From Leifsonia aquatica (lineage in GTDB: Bacteria > Actinomycetota > Actinomycetes > Actinomycetales > Microbacteriaceae), in NCBI RefSeq assembly GCF_014190775.1, contig NZ_JACHVP010000004.1, positions 62,001-126,000 on the forward strand: a DNA stretch of 64,000 nt. The letters are read 5' to 3'. A program made the translations under genes and the position numbers. Under the pieces are notes generated by a model. The model was not told where the DNA came from and made no database searches. It saw only the letters and a list, made by a program, of their open reading frames with translations. Shown piece by piece: positions 16,762 to 25,323 of the stretch; position 1 is the first letter of the stretch, and each line of letters begins with the position of its first letter.

Positions 16762-18042
16762 TCACTGGTGGAGCACGTCGGACTTCACGCGCGAGGCCAT
16801 CTCGGCCGTCGCGTCGGCGACGGAGGAGCTGCCGGTCATGATGAGCTGGTGCTCCTGGTTCAGGATGGTCCCGATCGCCGCGGCGTTCGTGCCCGTGGGG
16901 CCGTCGGGGCGGATCACGTCGGGGTCGAACGCCGTCTTCGAGAGCGCGTCCGACGGCATCCCGTCGAGCCCGAAGTACTGCTTGGTGATCTCGTCGCTGT
17001 GGTACGCGGGCACGATGCCGACGGCGGCGACCGCCTTGGCGCCCTCCGGCCCCGCCGCGAATGCCAGGAACTTCTCGGCGGCGGCGGTGTTCTTCGAGTT
17101 CTTGTTGATGCCGAAGCCGGTCGGGCCGCCCATGGTGGTGATCTTCGTGCCGGACTTCAGCTGCGGGATCGGCGCGATGCCCCAGTCCACATCCGTCGTG
17201 CCGGCCTTGGTGTCGGCCAGCAGCGGGGCGATGAGCCAGGTGCCCATCGGGACCATCGCGGCCTTGCCCTTCTCGAACATGTCCTTGTACTGCACCTGCT
17301 GGCTGTTGGCGGTCGCCCAGTCCATGATGGTGCCGGCCTTCTGCATGCCGAGCGTCAGCTTGTACTGGTCGGCCATCCAGGAGTAGTCGGGCTTGTCGTA
17401 GCTCTCGTCCTGCTGCGCCGCGGCGTAGCCCTGCACCATCGAGTTCCAGGTGTGGATGTAGGCGCCGTACACCTTGTCGGCGCCGTCGCCCGTGGTGAGC
17501 TTCGCGGCATCGGCGGCGAACTCGTCCCAGGTGAGGTTCTCGGGATCCGCGACGCCGGCGTCGGCGAACATCTTCTTGTTGTAGTAGAGCACCGAGAAGT
17601 CCTGGCGGTAGGGCACCGCGTAGTAGGCGCTGCCCGTCTTGTAGCTCTCGGTCGCCGGGATGTCCGCCGTCGGGAGGCCCTTGACGACGTCCGCCACGTC
17701 GACCAGCTGCTTCTTCTGCGCGTAGCCGGCGTAGTCGGTCAGGTTCTTGACCGTGATGATGTCGGTGGTGTCGCCGCCGGCCAGCATCGTCGTGATCTTG
17801 TCCTCGTAGTTGGCGGCGAGGATGTCGACGGGCTGGATGGTGATCGACGGGTTGGCCTTCTCGAAGGCGCTGAACAGCGCGCCGAACTCCGGCGTCTGCT
17901 GCAGGTTCCAGACGGCGACGCGTAGGGTCGTCGACCCGGCCGTGCCCGAACCCGAGCTCGACGAGCCGGTGCCCGCGCAGCCGGCGAGGCCGAGCGCGAG
18001 CGCGGCGGCCGCGGCGCCGGCCGCGATCAGTGATCTCTTCAT
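16762..18042 (-). CDS. ABC transporter solute-binding lipoprotein (CUT1)
   Basis: A 426-residue sugar-binding lipoprotein. The start at 18042 (MKRSLIAAG) has AGGAG 9 nt upstream; the alternative ATG at 18063 would add seven residues. The signal ends in lipobox LGLAGC, followed by a Ser/Gly linker. Typical family features include TLRVAVWNLQ, WDEFAADAAKL and MGTWLIAPLL. Its ligand is probably an oligosaccharide product handled by the divergent heparinase/DUF2264 genes. Confidence 0.93.
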   Translation of the reverse strand: MKRSLIAAGAAAAALALGLAGCAGTGSSSSGSGTAGSTTLRVAVWNLQQTPEFGALFSAFEKANPSITIQPVDILAANYEDKITTMLAGGDTTDIITVKNLTDYAGYAQKKQLVDVADVVKGLPTADIPATESYKTGSAYYAVPYRQDFSVLYYNKKMFADAGVADPENLTWDEFAADAAKLTTGDGADKVYGAYIHTWNSMVQGYAAAQQDESYDKPDYSWMADQYKLTLGMQKAGTIMDWATANSQQVQYKDMFEKGKAAMVPMGTWLIAPLLADTKAGTTDVDWGIAPIPQLKSGTKITTMGGPTGFGINKNSKNTAAAEKFLAFAAGPEGAKAVAAVGIVPAYHSDEITKQYFGLDGMPSDALSKTAFDPDVIRPDGPTGTNAAAIGTILNQEHQLIMTGSSSVADATAEMASRVKSDVLHQ

Positions 18043-18084
18043 ACGGAATAACTCCTTTGTCATCGGTGGAAGGGGAGGGTCGAG

Positions 18085-19149
18085 TCAGGCACTCAGCCGG
18101 AGCGCCTCGCTCGTGACCTCGTCGAGCAGGGGCTCGCCGGCGGCGTAGCGCTCCAGTTCGTCGAGGGCGGCATCGGTCATCCGATGCAGCTCCGAACCGA
18201 GCGACCCGGCCAGATGCGGGGTCACCATCACGTTCGGGAGGCGATAGAGCACCGAGTCCACGGGCAGGGGCTCGGGATCGGTGACGTCGAGGATGGCGTT
18301 GAGCCGCCCCGACGCGCACTCGCGCTCGAGGGCGGCGGTGTCGACCAGGCTGCCGCGCGCGGTGTTGACCAGGGTGGCGTGGTCCGGCAAGGCCGCCAAC
18401 TGCGGCGCTGCGATCATGTGCCGGGTGGAGGGGAGCGCCGGCGCGTGCAGCGAGAGCACGTCCACCCGGGGCAGGAGGTCGTCGAGCGCGGTCGGGATGC
18501 CGCCCGCCCGCACGATCTCGGCCGGGTCCGCGTACGGGTCCGCCACCAGGCAGACGACGCCCTCGAGCTGCTGGACGAGGTCGACCACACGGCGCCCGAC
18601 CCGGCTGAAGCCGACGACGCCGATGGTGCGTCCCAGGTTGGAGAGCTCGCCGAATCGGCTGATCTGGAGGCCGTGATCGCGCCGCACCTGAGGGTCGGCC
18701 GCGATGAACGGGGCCTTCTTGCCCGCGAAGATGATGGCGGCCAGCGTGTACTCGGCGACCGGGACGGCATTGGCCTCCGCGACGGACGACGCCCGGATGC
18801 CGCGCTCCCAGAAGTCGGGCGTCACCTGCGGCCGGACGGTGCCCGCGCAGTGGAGCATCGCCCGCAGCCGCGGCATGCGGTCGAGGCGTCCGGCGTCGAG
18901 CTGAGGCGCGCCCCATCCGGTGAGGAGCACCTCGACGGTCGCCAGCCGTGCGTCCAGCGCCGGGTCGTCCAGGTCGTCGGTGAAAAGCGGCTCGGGCAGT
19001 CGGACGAGCCGCCGCAGCCGCGCCAGCCGCGGCGCGTCGAACTGGCGCTCGAACACGTCGCGGTCCATCACCACGAGCGCTTCGGGGGAGTTGATGTCGG
19101 TCATCGCCGCGAGGTCCAGCCTTTCCGTCGGGCGACGATCGCTGGTCAT
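18085..19149 (-). CDS. D-isomer-specific 2-hydroxyacid dehydrogenase family protein
   Basis: A 354-residue NAD(P)-dependent oxidoreductase. The nucleotide-binding turn reads VGFSRVGRRV, with Ser at the second Gly of the classical GxGxxG, as in some family members. Catalytic positions are visible: Arg in NTARGSLVD, acidic residue in DVTDPEPLP and His in TPHLAGS. It is first in the ABC-importer operon, so it may reduce or oxidise an acid released from the imported sugar. The start at 19149 has no clear ribosome site; 19104 is an alternative. Confidence 0.85.
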   Translation of the reverse strand: MTSDRRPTERLDLAAMTDINSPEALVVMDRDVFERQFDAPRLARLRRLVRLPEPLFTDDLDDPALDARLATVEVLLTGWGAPQLDAGRLDRMPRLRAMLHCAGTVRPQVTPDFWERGIRASSVAEANAVPVAEYTLAAIIFAGKKAPFIAADPQVRRDHGLQISRFGELSNLGRTIGVVGFSRVGRRVVDLVQQLEGVVCLVADPYADPAEIVRAGGIPTALDDLLPRVDVLSLHAPALPSTRHMIAAPQLAALPDHATLVNTARGSLVDTAALERECASGRLNAILDVTDPEPLPVDSVLYRLPNVMVTPHLAGSLGSELHRMTDAALDELERYAAGEPLLDEVTSEALRLSA

Positions 19150-19250
19150 TGCGTCGTCGCGAGACTCAGTACATACTCAGACCCGTCACAAACAAACCAA
19201 TCATTCACGATCGAACACAAACAGACACAATCGCAGCTCAGGAGGCAACG
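19150..19250. promoter_or_regulatory. Divergent promoter/operator region of the carbohydrate locus
   Basis: About 100 bp of unusually A+T-rich DNA between the importer operon and the heparinase operon. It contains repeated ACAAACA elements (ACAAACAAACC at about 19190-19200 and ACACAAACAGAC at about 19215-19226), fitting the repeated-site pattern of DeoR-type operators. AGGAGG at 19240-19245 is the ribosome site for the GTG at 19251. Confidence 0.5.
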
Positions 19251-21278
19251 GTGCCGCACCTCTCGCAACCGCAGACGTCGGAGGACGATCACGCCGAAGA
19301 CGCCGCGTTCTCGCGGGTGAGCGCCCACACCGCACCCCCCGCCGGCACGCAGGCGAGCGCCCGGCCGTTCGAGGGGCCGCTGTTCTCGCACTGGGGCGAA
19401 CGGATGCGCTCCCGGTCGCTCGAGGAGCTGTTCGCGACCGCCGGCACGGCCGAGCTGCGTCGCCGGAGCGGCATCCCGAGCGCCGAGGACCGCGACGTGT
19501 GGGACCGCATCGACGCACCGACGCTCGCCGGGTTGCGCGCCGACGCCGAGGCGGAGCTCGCACTCCCCTGGCCCGGTGTCCCCGCGTCGCTGTTCGCGCG
19601 GTACTCCCGCGACGGCGACCGGCGCGGCTACGAGGCGGCCGTCGACGCCCGGCAGCTCCGGCTGAGCCGCGCGGTCGTGCTGGCGGCCGCGACGCGCTCG
19701 CCCGAGTGGGTCGACGAGGCCGCTGACGGCGCCATCGTGCTCTGCGAGCAGAGCACGTGGTCGCTCTCCGCCCACGACGACGCCGGCACCCGACGCGGCT
19801 TCGTCGTGCCGGACGCCGCCTCGCCCTACCTCGACCTGGTCGCCGGGGAGATCGTCGCACAGCTGGCCGTCGCCGACCGGGTGCTCGGCACCGAGTGGGA
19901 TGCCACCTGGCCCGGTGTGCGCGAGCGCATCCGGCACGAGGCGGAGACGCGGGTGTTCACGCCGTTCGAGACGCGCGACGACCTGTGGTGGCTCGGCTAC
20001 TGGCGCGACGTCAACAACTGGAACCCGTGGATCCTGGGCAACGTGCTCCTCGCGGGCGTGCTGCTGCTGGACGACCCCGCGCGCGTCGCCGCGATGACCG
20101 CCCGCGCGCTGGACAGCCTGGACCGCTACGTCGCCACCCTCCCGGCGGACGGCGCGATCGACGAGGGCGTCGCCTACTGGTGGAACGGCGCCGGCCGGAT
20201 GCTGGAGCTGCTGGAGCTCGTCTCACAGCTGACCGAGGGAGCCCTCGACGCGGGCTCGATGCCGCTCATCGCGGAGGTCCTGCGCTTCCCGATGCGCATG
20301 CAACTCGGCGCGGACTGGTACGTCAACGTCGCGGACGGCTGGGCTCGGAGCCACCACGACGAGCCGTGGCACGTGCCGTTCCGGTGGGGCCTGCGCCTTG
20401 GCGACGACCGGGTCGTGGACTGGGCGCGCGGCGCACGGCAGCCGGGTCGGCCGGTCGCGCCGGTCTCGGGCGGACTGCCGCGATTCGTCCGGGCGGCGAC
20501 GGATGCGCGCTGGCGGGACGCCGCTCCCGCGCCCGCACCTCTCCCCGGGTCCGTCTGGCTGCCCTCGGTCCAGGTGCTCGTGTGCCGGGGCCGCGCGGGC
20601 GATCCGACGGGCCTCGCGCTCGCCGCGAAGGGCGGCACGAACGACGAGAACCACAACCACAAGGACCTCGGATCGTTCATCGTCACCGCGGGCGGGCGCC
20701 CCCTGCTGATCGACATCGGCAAGCCGACCTACACGCGGGCGACCTTCAGCGCCGAGCGGTACCGCATCCGCGCGATGCAGAGCGGCTGGCACAACGCGCC
20801 CGCGCCACGGGGGCTCGAGCAGGGCGAAGGGCCGGCCTTCGTCGCCCAGGTGCTCGATGCCCCGCACGGGGAACCGGGCGACGCGTCGACGCCGCCCGGT
20901 GCGCCGGACCTCCCGAACAGCCTGGAGCTCGACCTCAGCCGCGCATACCCGTTGGACGCGGACGAGCACTGGCGGCGGCGCGTGAGCCTGGTCTCCCCCA
21001 CCCGGGACGAGGTCCACGACGACTGGCACGTGGCCGGAGGCGCGGTCGTCCACCTGATCGCCGCGGGCGACGTGCGGCGCGACGGAGCTCGCGTGATCGT
21101 CGCCGCCGACGGCCACGCGATCGCCATCGACGCCGGCGGCATCGCACCGGAGGTCGAGGAGTGGCCGCTCGACGATCCCGAGCTCACACGCGTGTGGGGA
21201 GCGAGCCTCACCCGGCTGAGCTACCCGCTCGGCAGCGCCGCCGGGACGTTGACCACGACCATCGAGGAGATCCGATGA
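19251..21278 (+). CDS. Heparinase II/III-like polysaccharide lyase/hydrolase
   Basis: A 675-residue protein from the GTG at 19251, preceded by a perfect AGGAGG; the longer frame from 19149 is discarded. An N-terminal alpha/alpha-toroid precedes a C-terminal beta-sheet region with the family hallmark NDENHNHKDLGSFIV and PLLIDIGKPTY (about residues 463-495). No signal peptide is seen, so it should act on oligosaccharides already in the cytoplasm. It overlaps the regulator gene by ATGA. Confidence 0.82.
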   Translation: MPHLSQPQTSEDDHAEDAAFSRVSAHTAPPAGTQASARPFEGPLFSHWGERMRSRSLEELFATAGTAELRRRSGIPSAEDRDVWDRIDAPTLAGLRADAEAELALPWPGVPASLFARYSRDGDRRGYEAAVDARQLRLSRAVVLAAATRSPEWVDEAADGAIVLCEQSTWSLSAHDDAGTRRGFVVPDAASPYLDLVAGEIVAQLAVADRVLGTEWDATWPGVRERIRHEAETRVFTPFETRDDLWWLGYWRDVNNWNPWILGNVLLAGVLLLDDPARVAAMTARALDSLDRYVATLPADGAIDEGVAYWWNGAGRMLELLELVSQLTEGALDAGSMPLIAEVLRFPMRMQLGADWYVNVADGWARSHHDEPWHVPFRWGLRLGDDRVVDWARGARQPGRPVAPVSGGLPRFVRAATDARWRDAAPAPAPLPGSVWLPSVQVLVCRGRAGDPTGLALAAKGGTNDENHNHKDLGSFIVTAGGRPLLIDIGKPTYTRATFSAERYRIRAMQSGWHNAPAPRGLEQGEGPAFVAQVLDAPHGEPGDASTPPGAPDLPNSLELDLSRAYPLDADEHWRRRVSLVSPTRDEVHDDWHVAGGAVVHLIAAGDVRRDGARVIVAADGHAIAIDAGGIAPEVEEWPLDDPELTRVWGASLTRLSYPLGSAAGTLTTTIEEIR

Positions 21279-22435
21279 CCAACCGCGAGCCCCTCTACTC
21301 GGTGCAGCGCCGAGAGCGCATCATGGACCAGCTCCGCGAGCGCGGCGCGGTCAGCGTGAGCGTGCTCGCGAGTGAGCTGGGCGTCAGCGAGCTGACGGTC
21401 CGCCGCGACATCAACACCCTCGCGCAGCAGGGGCTGGTGACCCGCGTCCACGGCGGGGCCACGCTCCGCAGCTCGCTCGATACCGGCACCCGGTCGTCCG
21501 CCGCCCCGATGGCGACGAAGTACACGATCGGCATGGTCGTGCCGTCGCTGGAGTACTACTGGCCGCCGATCGTGCACGGCGCGCGGGCGCAGGCCGCCCA
21601 GCTCCGCGCGTCGCTGCTGCTGCGCGCCTCCACCTACGACTCGCGGGACAACCGGCGGCAGGTGGAGGCACTGCTCAAGGTGCCGGGCCTGCACGGACTC
21701 ATCGTGGCGCCGGACACTCTCGGCGACGATGCGATCGAGACGCTGCGCTGGCTGGACTCCCTTCCCGTCCCGGTCGTGCTGGCCGAACGGCGCGTGCGCA
21801 CCGCGGCGGCCGCCCGCCGCCTGGATTCGGTCGTCTCCGACCACACGGCGGGAGCCTCCCTCGCCGTCCACCACCTGCACGAGGTGGGCCACACGCGCAT
21901 CGGCCTCTTCATCGAGAGCGAGAGCCCGACGGGCCGGTACGTGCGGCGCGGCTGGCAGTCCGCTCTCGCCTCCCTCGACCTGCCGACGGACGTGGCCATG
22001 CTGCAGGGCATCCGCTTCGACTCCCCCGGCCGCGAGGAGGCGATGGACGAGGCCCTCGACCTCTGCCGCCGCACCGGCACCACGGCGGTCATCGTCCTCC
22101 CTGACCCGCACGCCATCGCGCTCGAGCAGCACGCGCTGGACCGCGGGGTCCGGGTGCCGCACGACCTCGCCATCGTCGCGTACGACGACGACGTCGCCCG
22201 GTTCGGGGATCCCGCCATCACCGCCGTCCGGCCGCCGAAGGAGTTCGTGGGCCGGGAGGCCGTCAACCTGCTGATCGCGCGGCTGGAGGGCGGCAGCGGG
22301 CGTCCCGCGTACCGCGTGAAGCTCAGCCCCGAACTGCACGTCCGCCAGTCGACGCTGCCCGTGTCCATCGCCGACGCCACCGTCCTCGACACCACCCTCG
22401 ACACCGCCCTCGACGAAGGAGACGAGACCGCATGA
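21275..22435 (+). CDS. DeoR-type HTH fused to a LacI-type ligand-binding domain
   Basis: A 386-residue regulator. Residues 8-60 form a DeoR winged helix (RRERIMDQLRERGAVSV, ELTVRRDINTLAQQGLVTRV). From about residue 80 a periplasmic-binding-protein fold of LacI/GalR type follows (YTIGMVVPSLEYYW, VHHLHEVGHTRIGLFIES, LAIVAYDDDVARFGDPAIT). The sugar-phosphate-isomerase-like domain of ordinary DeoR proteins is absent. It is coupled at both ends by ATGA overlaps and probably represses this locus until an oligosaccharide binds. Confidence 0.9.
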   Translation: MTNREPLYSVQRRERIMDQLRERGAVSVSVLASELGVSELTVRRDINTLAQQGLVTRVHGGATLRSSLDTGTRSSAAPMATKYTIGMVVPSLEYYWPPIVHGARAQAAQLRASLLLRASTYDSRDNRRQVEALLKVPGLHGLIVAPDTLGDDAIETLRWLDSLPVPVVLAERRVRTAAAARRLDSVVSDHTAGASLAVHHLHEVGHTRIGLFIESESPTGRYVRRGWQSALASLDLPTDVAMLQGIRFDSPGREEAMDEALDLCRRTGTTAVIVLPDPHAIALEQHALDRGVRVPHDLAIVAYDDDVARFGDPAITAVRPPKEFVGREAVNLLIARLEGGSGRPAYRVKLSPELHVRQSTLPVSIADATVLDTTLDTALDEGDETA

Positions 22436-24357
22436 CCGCGTTCGACCCCGCCCGCATCGACCTGCCGCCCGAGGACCGCACGCTCTCACCGATCACCGGC
22501 TGGACGAGGAACCACTGGGCCGCCGTCGCGGATCACCTGCTGCTCTCGCTGCGCCCGTACTTCTCGTCCAGCCGCAGCCGCGTGCAGCTGCCCGGGATCG
22601 TCAGCTCGCACGGCACGGCGAGCGACGGTCTCGAGGGGTTCGCACGCTCCTTCATGCTTTATGCCTTCCGCCTGCACGGAGATGGAGGCGACGACCCGTA
22701 CGACTTCACCGAGTGGTACCGGAGCGGTCTCGCCGCGGGATGCGACCCGGCGAACCCCGAGCGCTGGCCGCGGCCGAGCGATGTCGGCCAGGCCAAGGTG
22801 GAGGCGGCCTCCATCGCGCTCGGCCTGCAGCTCACCCGGCCCTGGCTGTGGGACCGCCTGGGCGAGTCGGAGCAGCGGAACGTGATCGCGTGGCTGGCCG
22901 ATGCGCCCGACGGCTGGTACCCCGACAACAACTGGCTGTGGTTCCGCATCACCGTCGAGACGTTCCTCGCCTCGGTCGGCGGCCCGCACGACCCCGAGCG
23001 GATCCGGCAGGACCTCGCGACCATCGAGTCGTACTACCGCACCGACGGCTGGTACGCGGACGGACCCCTCCGCGCCTTCGACTACTACTGCGGCTGGGCG
23101 ATGCACCTGTATCCCCTGCTCTGGACGGACTCCGCCGGTGCCGACGCCTTCGGGGCCCGGGCCCTGGAGCCGGTCTTCCGCTCCCGCCTCACCGACTTCC
23201 TCGACGACCATGCCGCACTGATCGGCGCCGACGGCATGCCCGTGCTGCAGGGGCGGAGCCTCATCTACCGGTTCGCGGCGGCGGCCCCACTGTGGATGGG
23301 TGCCGTCACCGGCGCGACGCGGCTCCCGGCCGGCACGCTGCGGCGGGGCGCGTCGGGCATGCTGCGGGCCTTCCTGGAGCGCGGCGCCGTCGATGAGCAC
23401 GGCCTCCTGTCGGTCGGGCTCTTCGGCGAATGGCCCGCGATGGCCCAGTCCTATTCGGGCGCCGGGTCGCCCTACTGGGCGGCGAAGGGATTCCTGGGGC
23501 TCGCCCTGCCGGCCGACCACGAGGTCTGGACCGCGGTGGAGGAGCCGCTTCCCGTCGAGCGCGCGGACGTGCGCCGCGTGATCCGGGCCGCCGGGTGGAT
23601 CGTCAGCGGGACGGTCGCCGACGGCGTGGTCCGCGTCGTCAACCACGGTACCGACCACGGGCTGTCGGGCGACCGCACCGCGGACTCCCCGCTGTACGCA
23701 CGCCTCGGGTACTCGTCGGCCACCCTCCCGCCGCTGGTCGGCCCGACCGTGGAGGCGCCCGTCGACAACACGGTCGGCGCCGTGGACGATGCGGGGCGTT
23801 CGACGAACCGGTCGGGATTCGCGCGCGGAGTCATCGGCGACGACGGCACGGCGGCCTTCGCGACGTCGTCCGGCCGCACGCAGTGGGTCGAGCAGGATGA
23901 AGACGCTGGTCCCGACCACGGGTCGGGACGGCAGGGTCGGATCACGGACGGGCCCCGACTCCTGGTCGGCTCGCTCGTCCGCGGCCCGTGGGAGGTGCGG
24001 GTCGTCCGGCGACTCGCGGACGAGGGCGCCGCTGCTCCGGTCCGCCTCCGGGTGAGCGGCTGGCCGGTCGCCGCGGGGCAGGAGGCGGTCGCCGCGCTCG
24101 TGCCGCTGCTCGGGGACGCGACGGTCTCGACGCACTCGGAGGACGGGACGTCGCCGCTCGGCACCACGGCCGTGGAGTGGGCGGAGTTCGACGGCGTCGC
24201 CGTCGACGACGTGATCGGCGTCGCGCTCTCGCTGAGCCGCGCGGCTGACACCCTGCCGGCGCCGGGCCTGCAGCTGCTCCGACCGCCGGCCGGTCCCGTG
24301 ACGGCCGAGGTGACCTGGCCGGACGGGGCCGTCAGCGTCCTCCCCCTCGCCGACTGA
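22432..24357 (+). CDS. DUF2264 family protein, probable polysaccharide-degrading enzyme
   Basis: A 641-residue protein with a DUF2264 N-terminal toroid (SDGLEGFARSFMLYAFRLHG, WYPDNNWLWFRITVETFL, DGWYADGPLRAFDYYCGWAM) and a less conserved beta-rich C-terminus. The family is found in pectin, rhamnogalacturonan and glycosaminoglycan loci, but its activity is poorly defined. No signal peptide is visible. It is last in the heparinase operon. Confidence 0.8.
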   Translation: MTAFDPARIDLPPEDRTLSPITGWTRNHWAAVADHLLLSLRPYFSSSRSRVQLPGIVSSHGTASDGLEGFARSFMLYAFRLHGDGGDDPYDFTEWYRSGLAAGCDPANPERWPRPSDVGQAKVEAASIALGLQLTRPWLWDRLGESEQRNVIAWLADAPDGWYPDNNWLWFRITVETFLASVGGPHDPERIRQDLATIESYYRTDGWYADGPLRAFDYYCGWAMHLYPLLWTDSAGADAFGARALEPVFRSRLTDFLDDHAALIGADGMPVLQGRSLIYRFAAAAPLWMGAVTGATRLPAGTLRRGASGMLRAFLERGAVDEHGLLSVGLFGEWPAMAQSYSGAGSPYWAAKGFLGLALPADHEVWTAVEEPLPVERADVRRVIRAAGWIVSGTVADGVVRVVNHGTDHGLSGDRTADSPLYARLGYSSATLPPLVGPTVEAPVDNTVGAVDDAGRSTNRSGFARGVIGDDGTAAFATSSGRTQWVEQDEDAGPDHGSGRQGRITDGPRLLVGSLVRGPWEVRVVRRLADEGAAAPVRLRVSGWPVAAGQEAVAALVPLLGDATVSTHSEDGTSPLGTTAVEWAEFDGVAVDDVIGVALSLSRAADTLPAPGLQLLRPPAGPVTAEVTWPDGAVSVLPLAD

Positions 24358-24375
24358 GCGGTCGGCGGCCGCCGA

Positions 24376-24816
24376 TCAGCCGGCGCGCAGCGAGGTGACG
24401 ATGCTCTGCAGGAGGTGGAAGGCGCCGGCCTGCTCGTCGGGCGTCAGGCCGCCGAGCATCCTGACCTCGACCGAGCGGACGGCGACGGTCGCCTTCTCGA
24501 GGCTGCGTCGGCCGCGCGGCGTGAGCCGTGCAGGAAGCGCCTTGCCGACCGGAGCCTCGGCCGGCCGGGTGACGTAGCCGTCCCGTTCGAGCGCCTGCAG
24601 CAGCACGTTCATCGACTGCCGCGTGACGAACGCCCCTCGCGCGAGCTCGGAGTTCGACAGGCCGGGACGCTGCGCGAGCAGTTCGAGGCAGGAGTAGTGG
24701 GTCACCGTCATGCCGAGCGGGCGGAGCACATCCTCCATGGCGGCCCGGAGCGCGCTCGACGCCTCCTTCAGCAGGTAACCGAGGGACGTGTCCAGATCAA
24801 TGCCGTCTTGACTCAT
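24376..24816 (-). CDS. MarR-family transcriptional regulator
   Basis: A 146-residue dimeric winged-helix regulator (VTHYSCLELLAQRPGLSNSE, FVTRQSMNVLLQALERDGYV). Its start codon abuts a perfect palindrome, and there is no ribosome site ahead of the ATG, so the transcript may be leaderless. It probably represses itself and the divergent VOC gene. Confidence 0.9.
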   Translation of the reverse strand: MSQDGIDLDTSLGYLLKEASSALRAAMEDVLRPLGMTVTHYSCLELLAQRPGLSNSELARGAFVTRQSMNVLLQALERDGYVTRPAEAPVGKALPARLTPRGRRSLEKATVAVRSVEVRMLGGLTPDEQAGAFHLLQSIVTSLRAG

Positions 24817-24831
24817 GTCAGTATTCTGACA
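24816..24831. promoter_or_regulatory. MarR operator 1
   Basis: Perfect inverted repeat TGTCAG-TATT-CTGACA. Its first base is the last base, on the plus strand, of the marR start codon, so bound protein would block marR transcription. Confidence 0.82.
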
Positions 24832-24843
24832 TAGAGTGGCGCG

Positions 24844-24859
24844 TGTCAGAAAACTGACA
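24844..24859. promoter_or_regulatory. MarR operator 2
   Basis: Perfect inverted repeat TGTCAG-AAAA-CTGACA, with arms identical to those of operator 1 and its centre 28 bp away. It lies just upstream of the ribosome site (AAGGAG) of the VOC gene. Confidence 0.82.
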
Positions 24860-24878
24860 CACGACGAAGGAGCACATC

Positions 24879-25247
24879 ATGCCCGCCACCGGCCCCGACT
24901 TCCTCTCCCTGCAGGTCCGCGATCTGGACGCGTCGCAGGCGTTCTACGAGCAGTACCTCGGCCTCGTCCGCTCGCAGGCCGGCCCGCCGCACGCCGTCGT
25001 CTTCGAGACGACCCCGATCGCGTTCGCACTGCGCGACCTCATCCCGGGCACCGACCTGGATGCCGTCACCCAGCCGGGCATCGGCGCAGCGATCTGGCTG
25101 CACGCCACCGATGTCCAGGAGATCCACGACCGCCTGGTGGCCGACGGCCGAACGATCGTCGCGGCCCCGATCGACGGCCCCTTCGGCCGCACCTTCACCT
25201 TCGCCGACCCGGACGGCTACCAGATCACACTGCACGACCGCGCCTGA
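24879..25247 (+). CDS. VOC-family protein under MarR control
   Basis: A 122-residue VOC domain (FLSLQVRDLDASQAFYEQYL at the start, FADPDGYQITLHD at the end). AAGGAG precedes the ATG. The divergent marR with twin operators suggests a defence or catabolic role against a small aromatic or electrophilic compound; the substrate is unknown. Confidence 0.88.
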   Translation: MPATGPDFLSLQVRDLDASQAFYEQYLGLVRSQAGPPHAVVFETTPIAFALRDLIPGTDLDAVTQPGIGAAIWLHATDVQEIHDRLVADGRTIVAAPIDGPFGRTFTFADPDGYQITLHDRA

Positions 25248-25323
25248 GGAGGCCGCCTCGTCAGCGTGGCGACCCTTCGCCACCCGCTCCGCCTACAGTG
25301 AGGGGGAGCAGAAGGAGGGCGCG

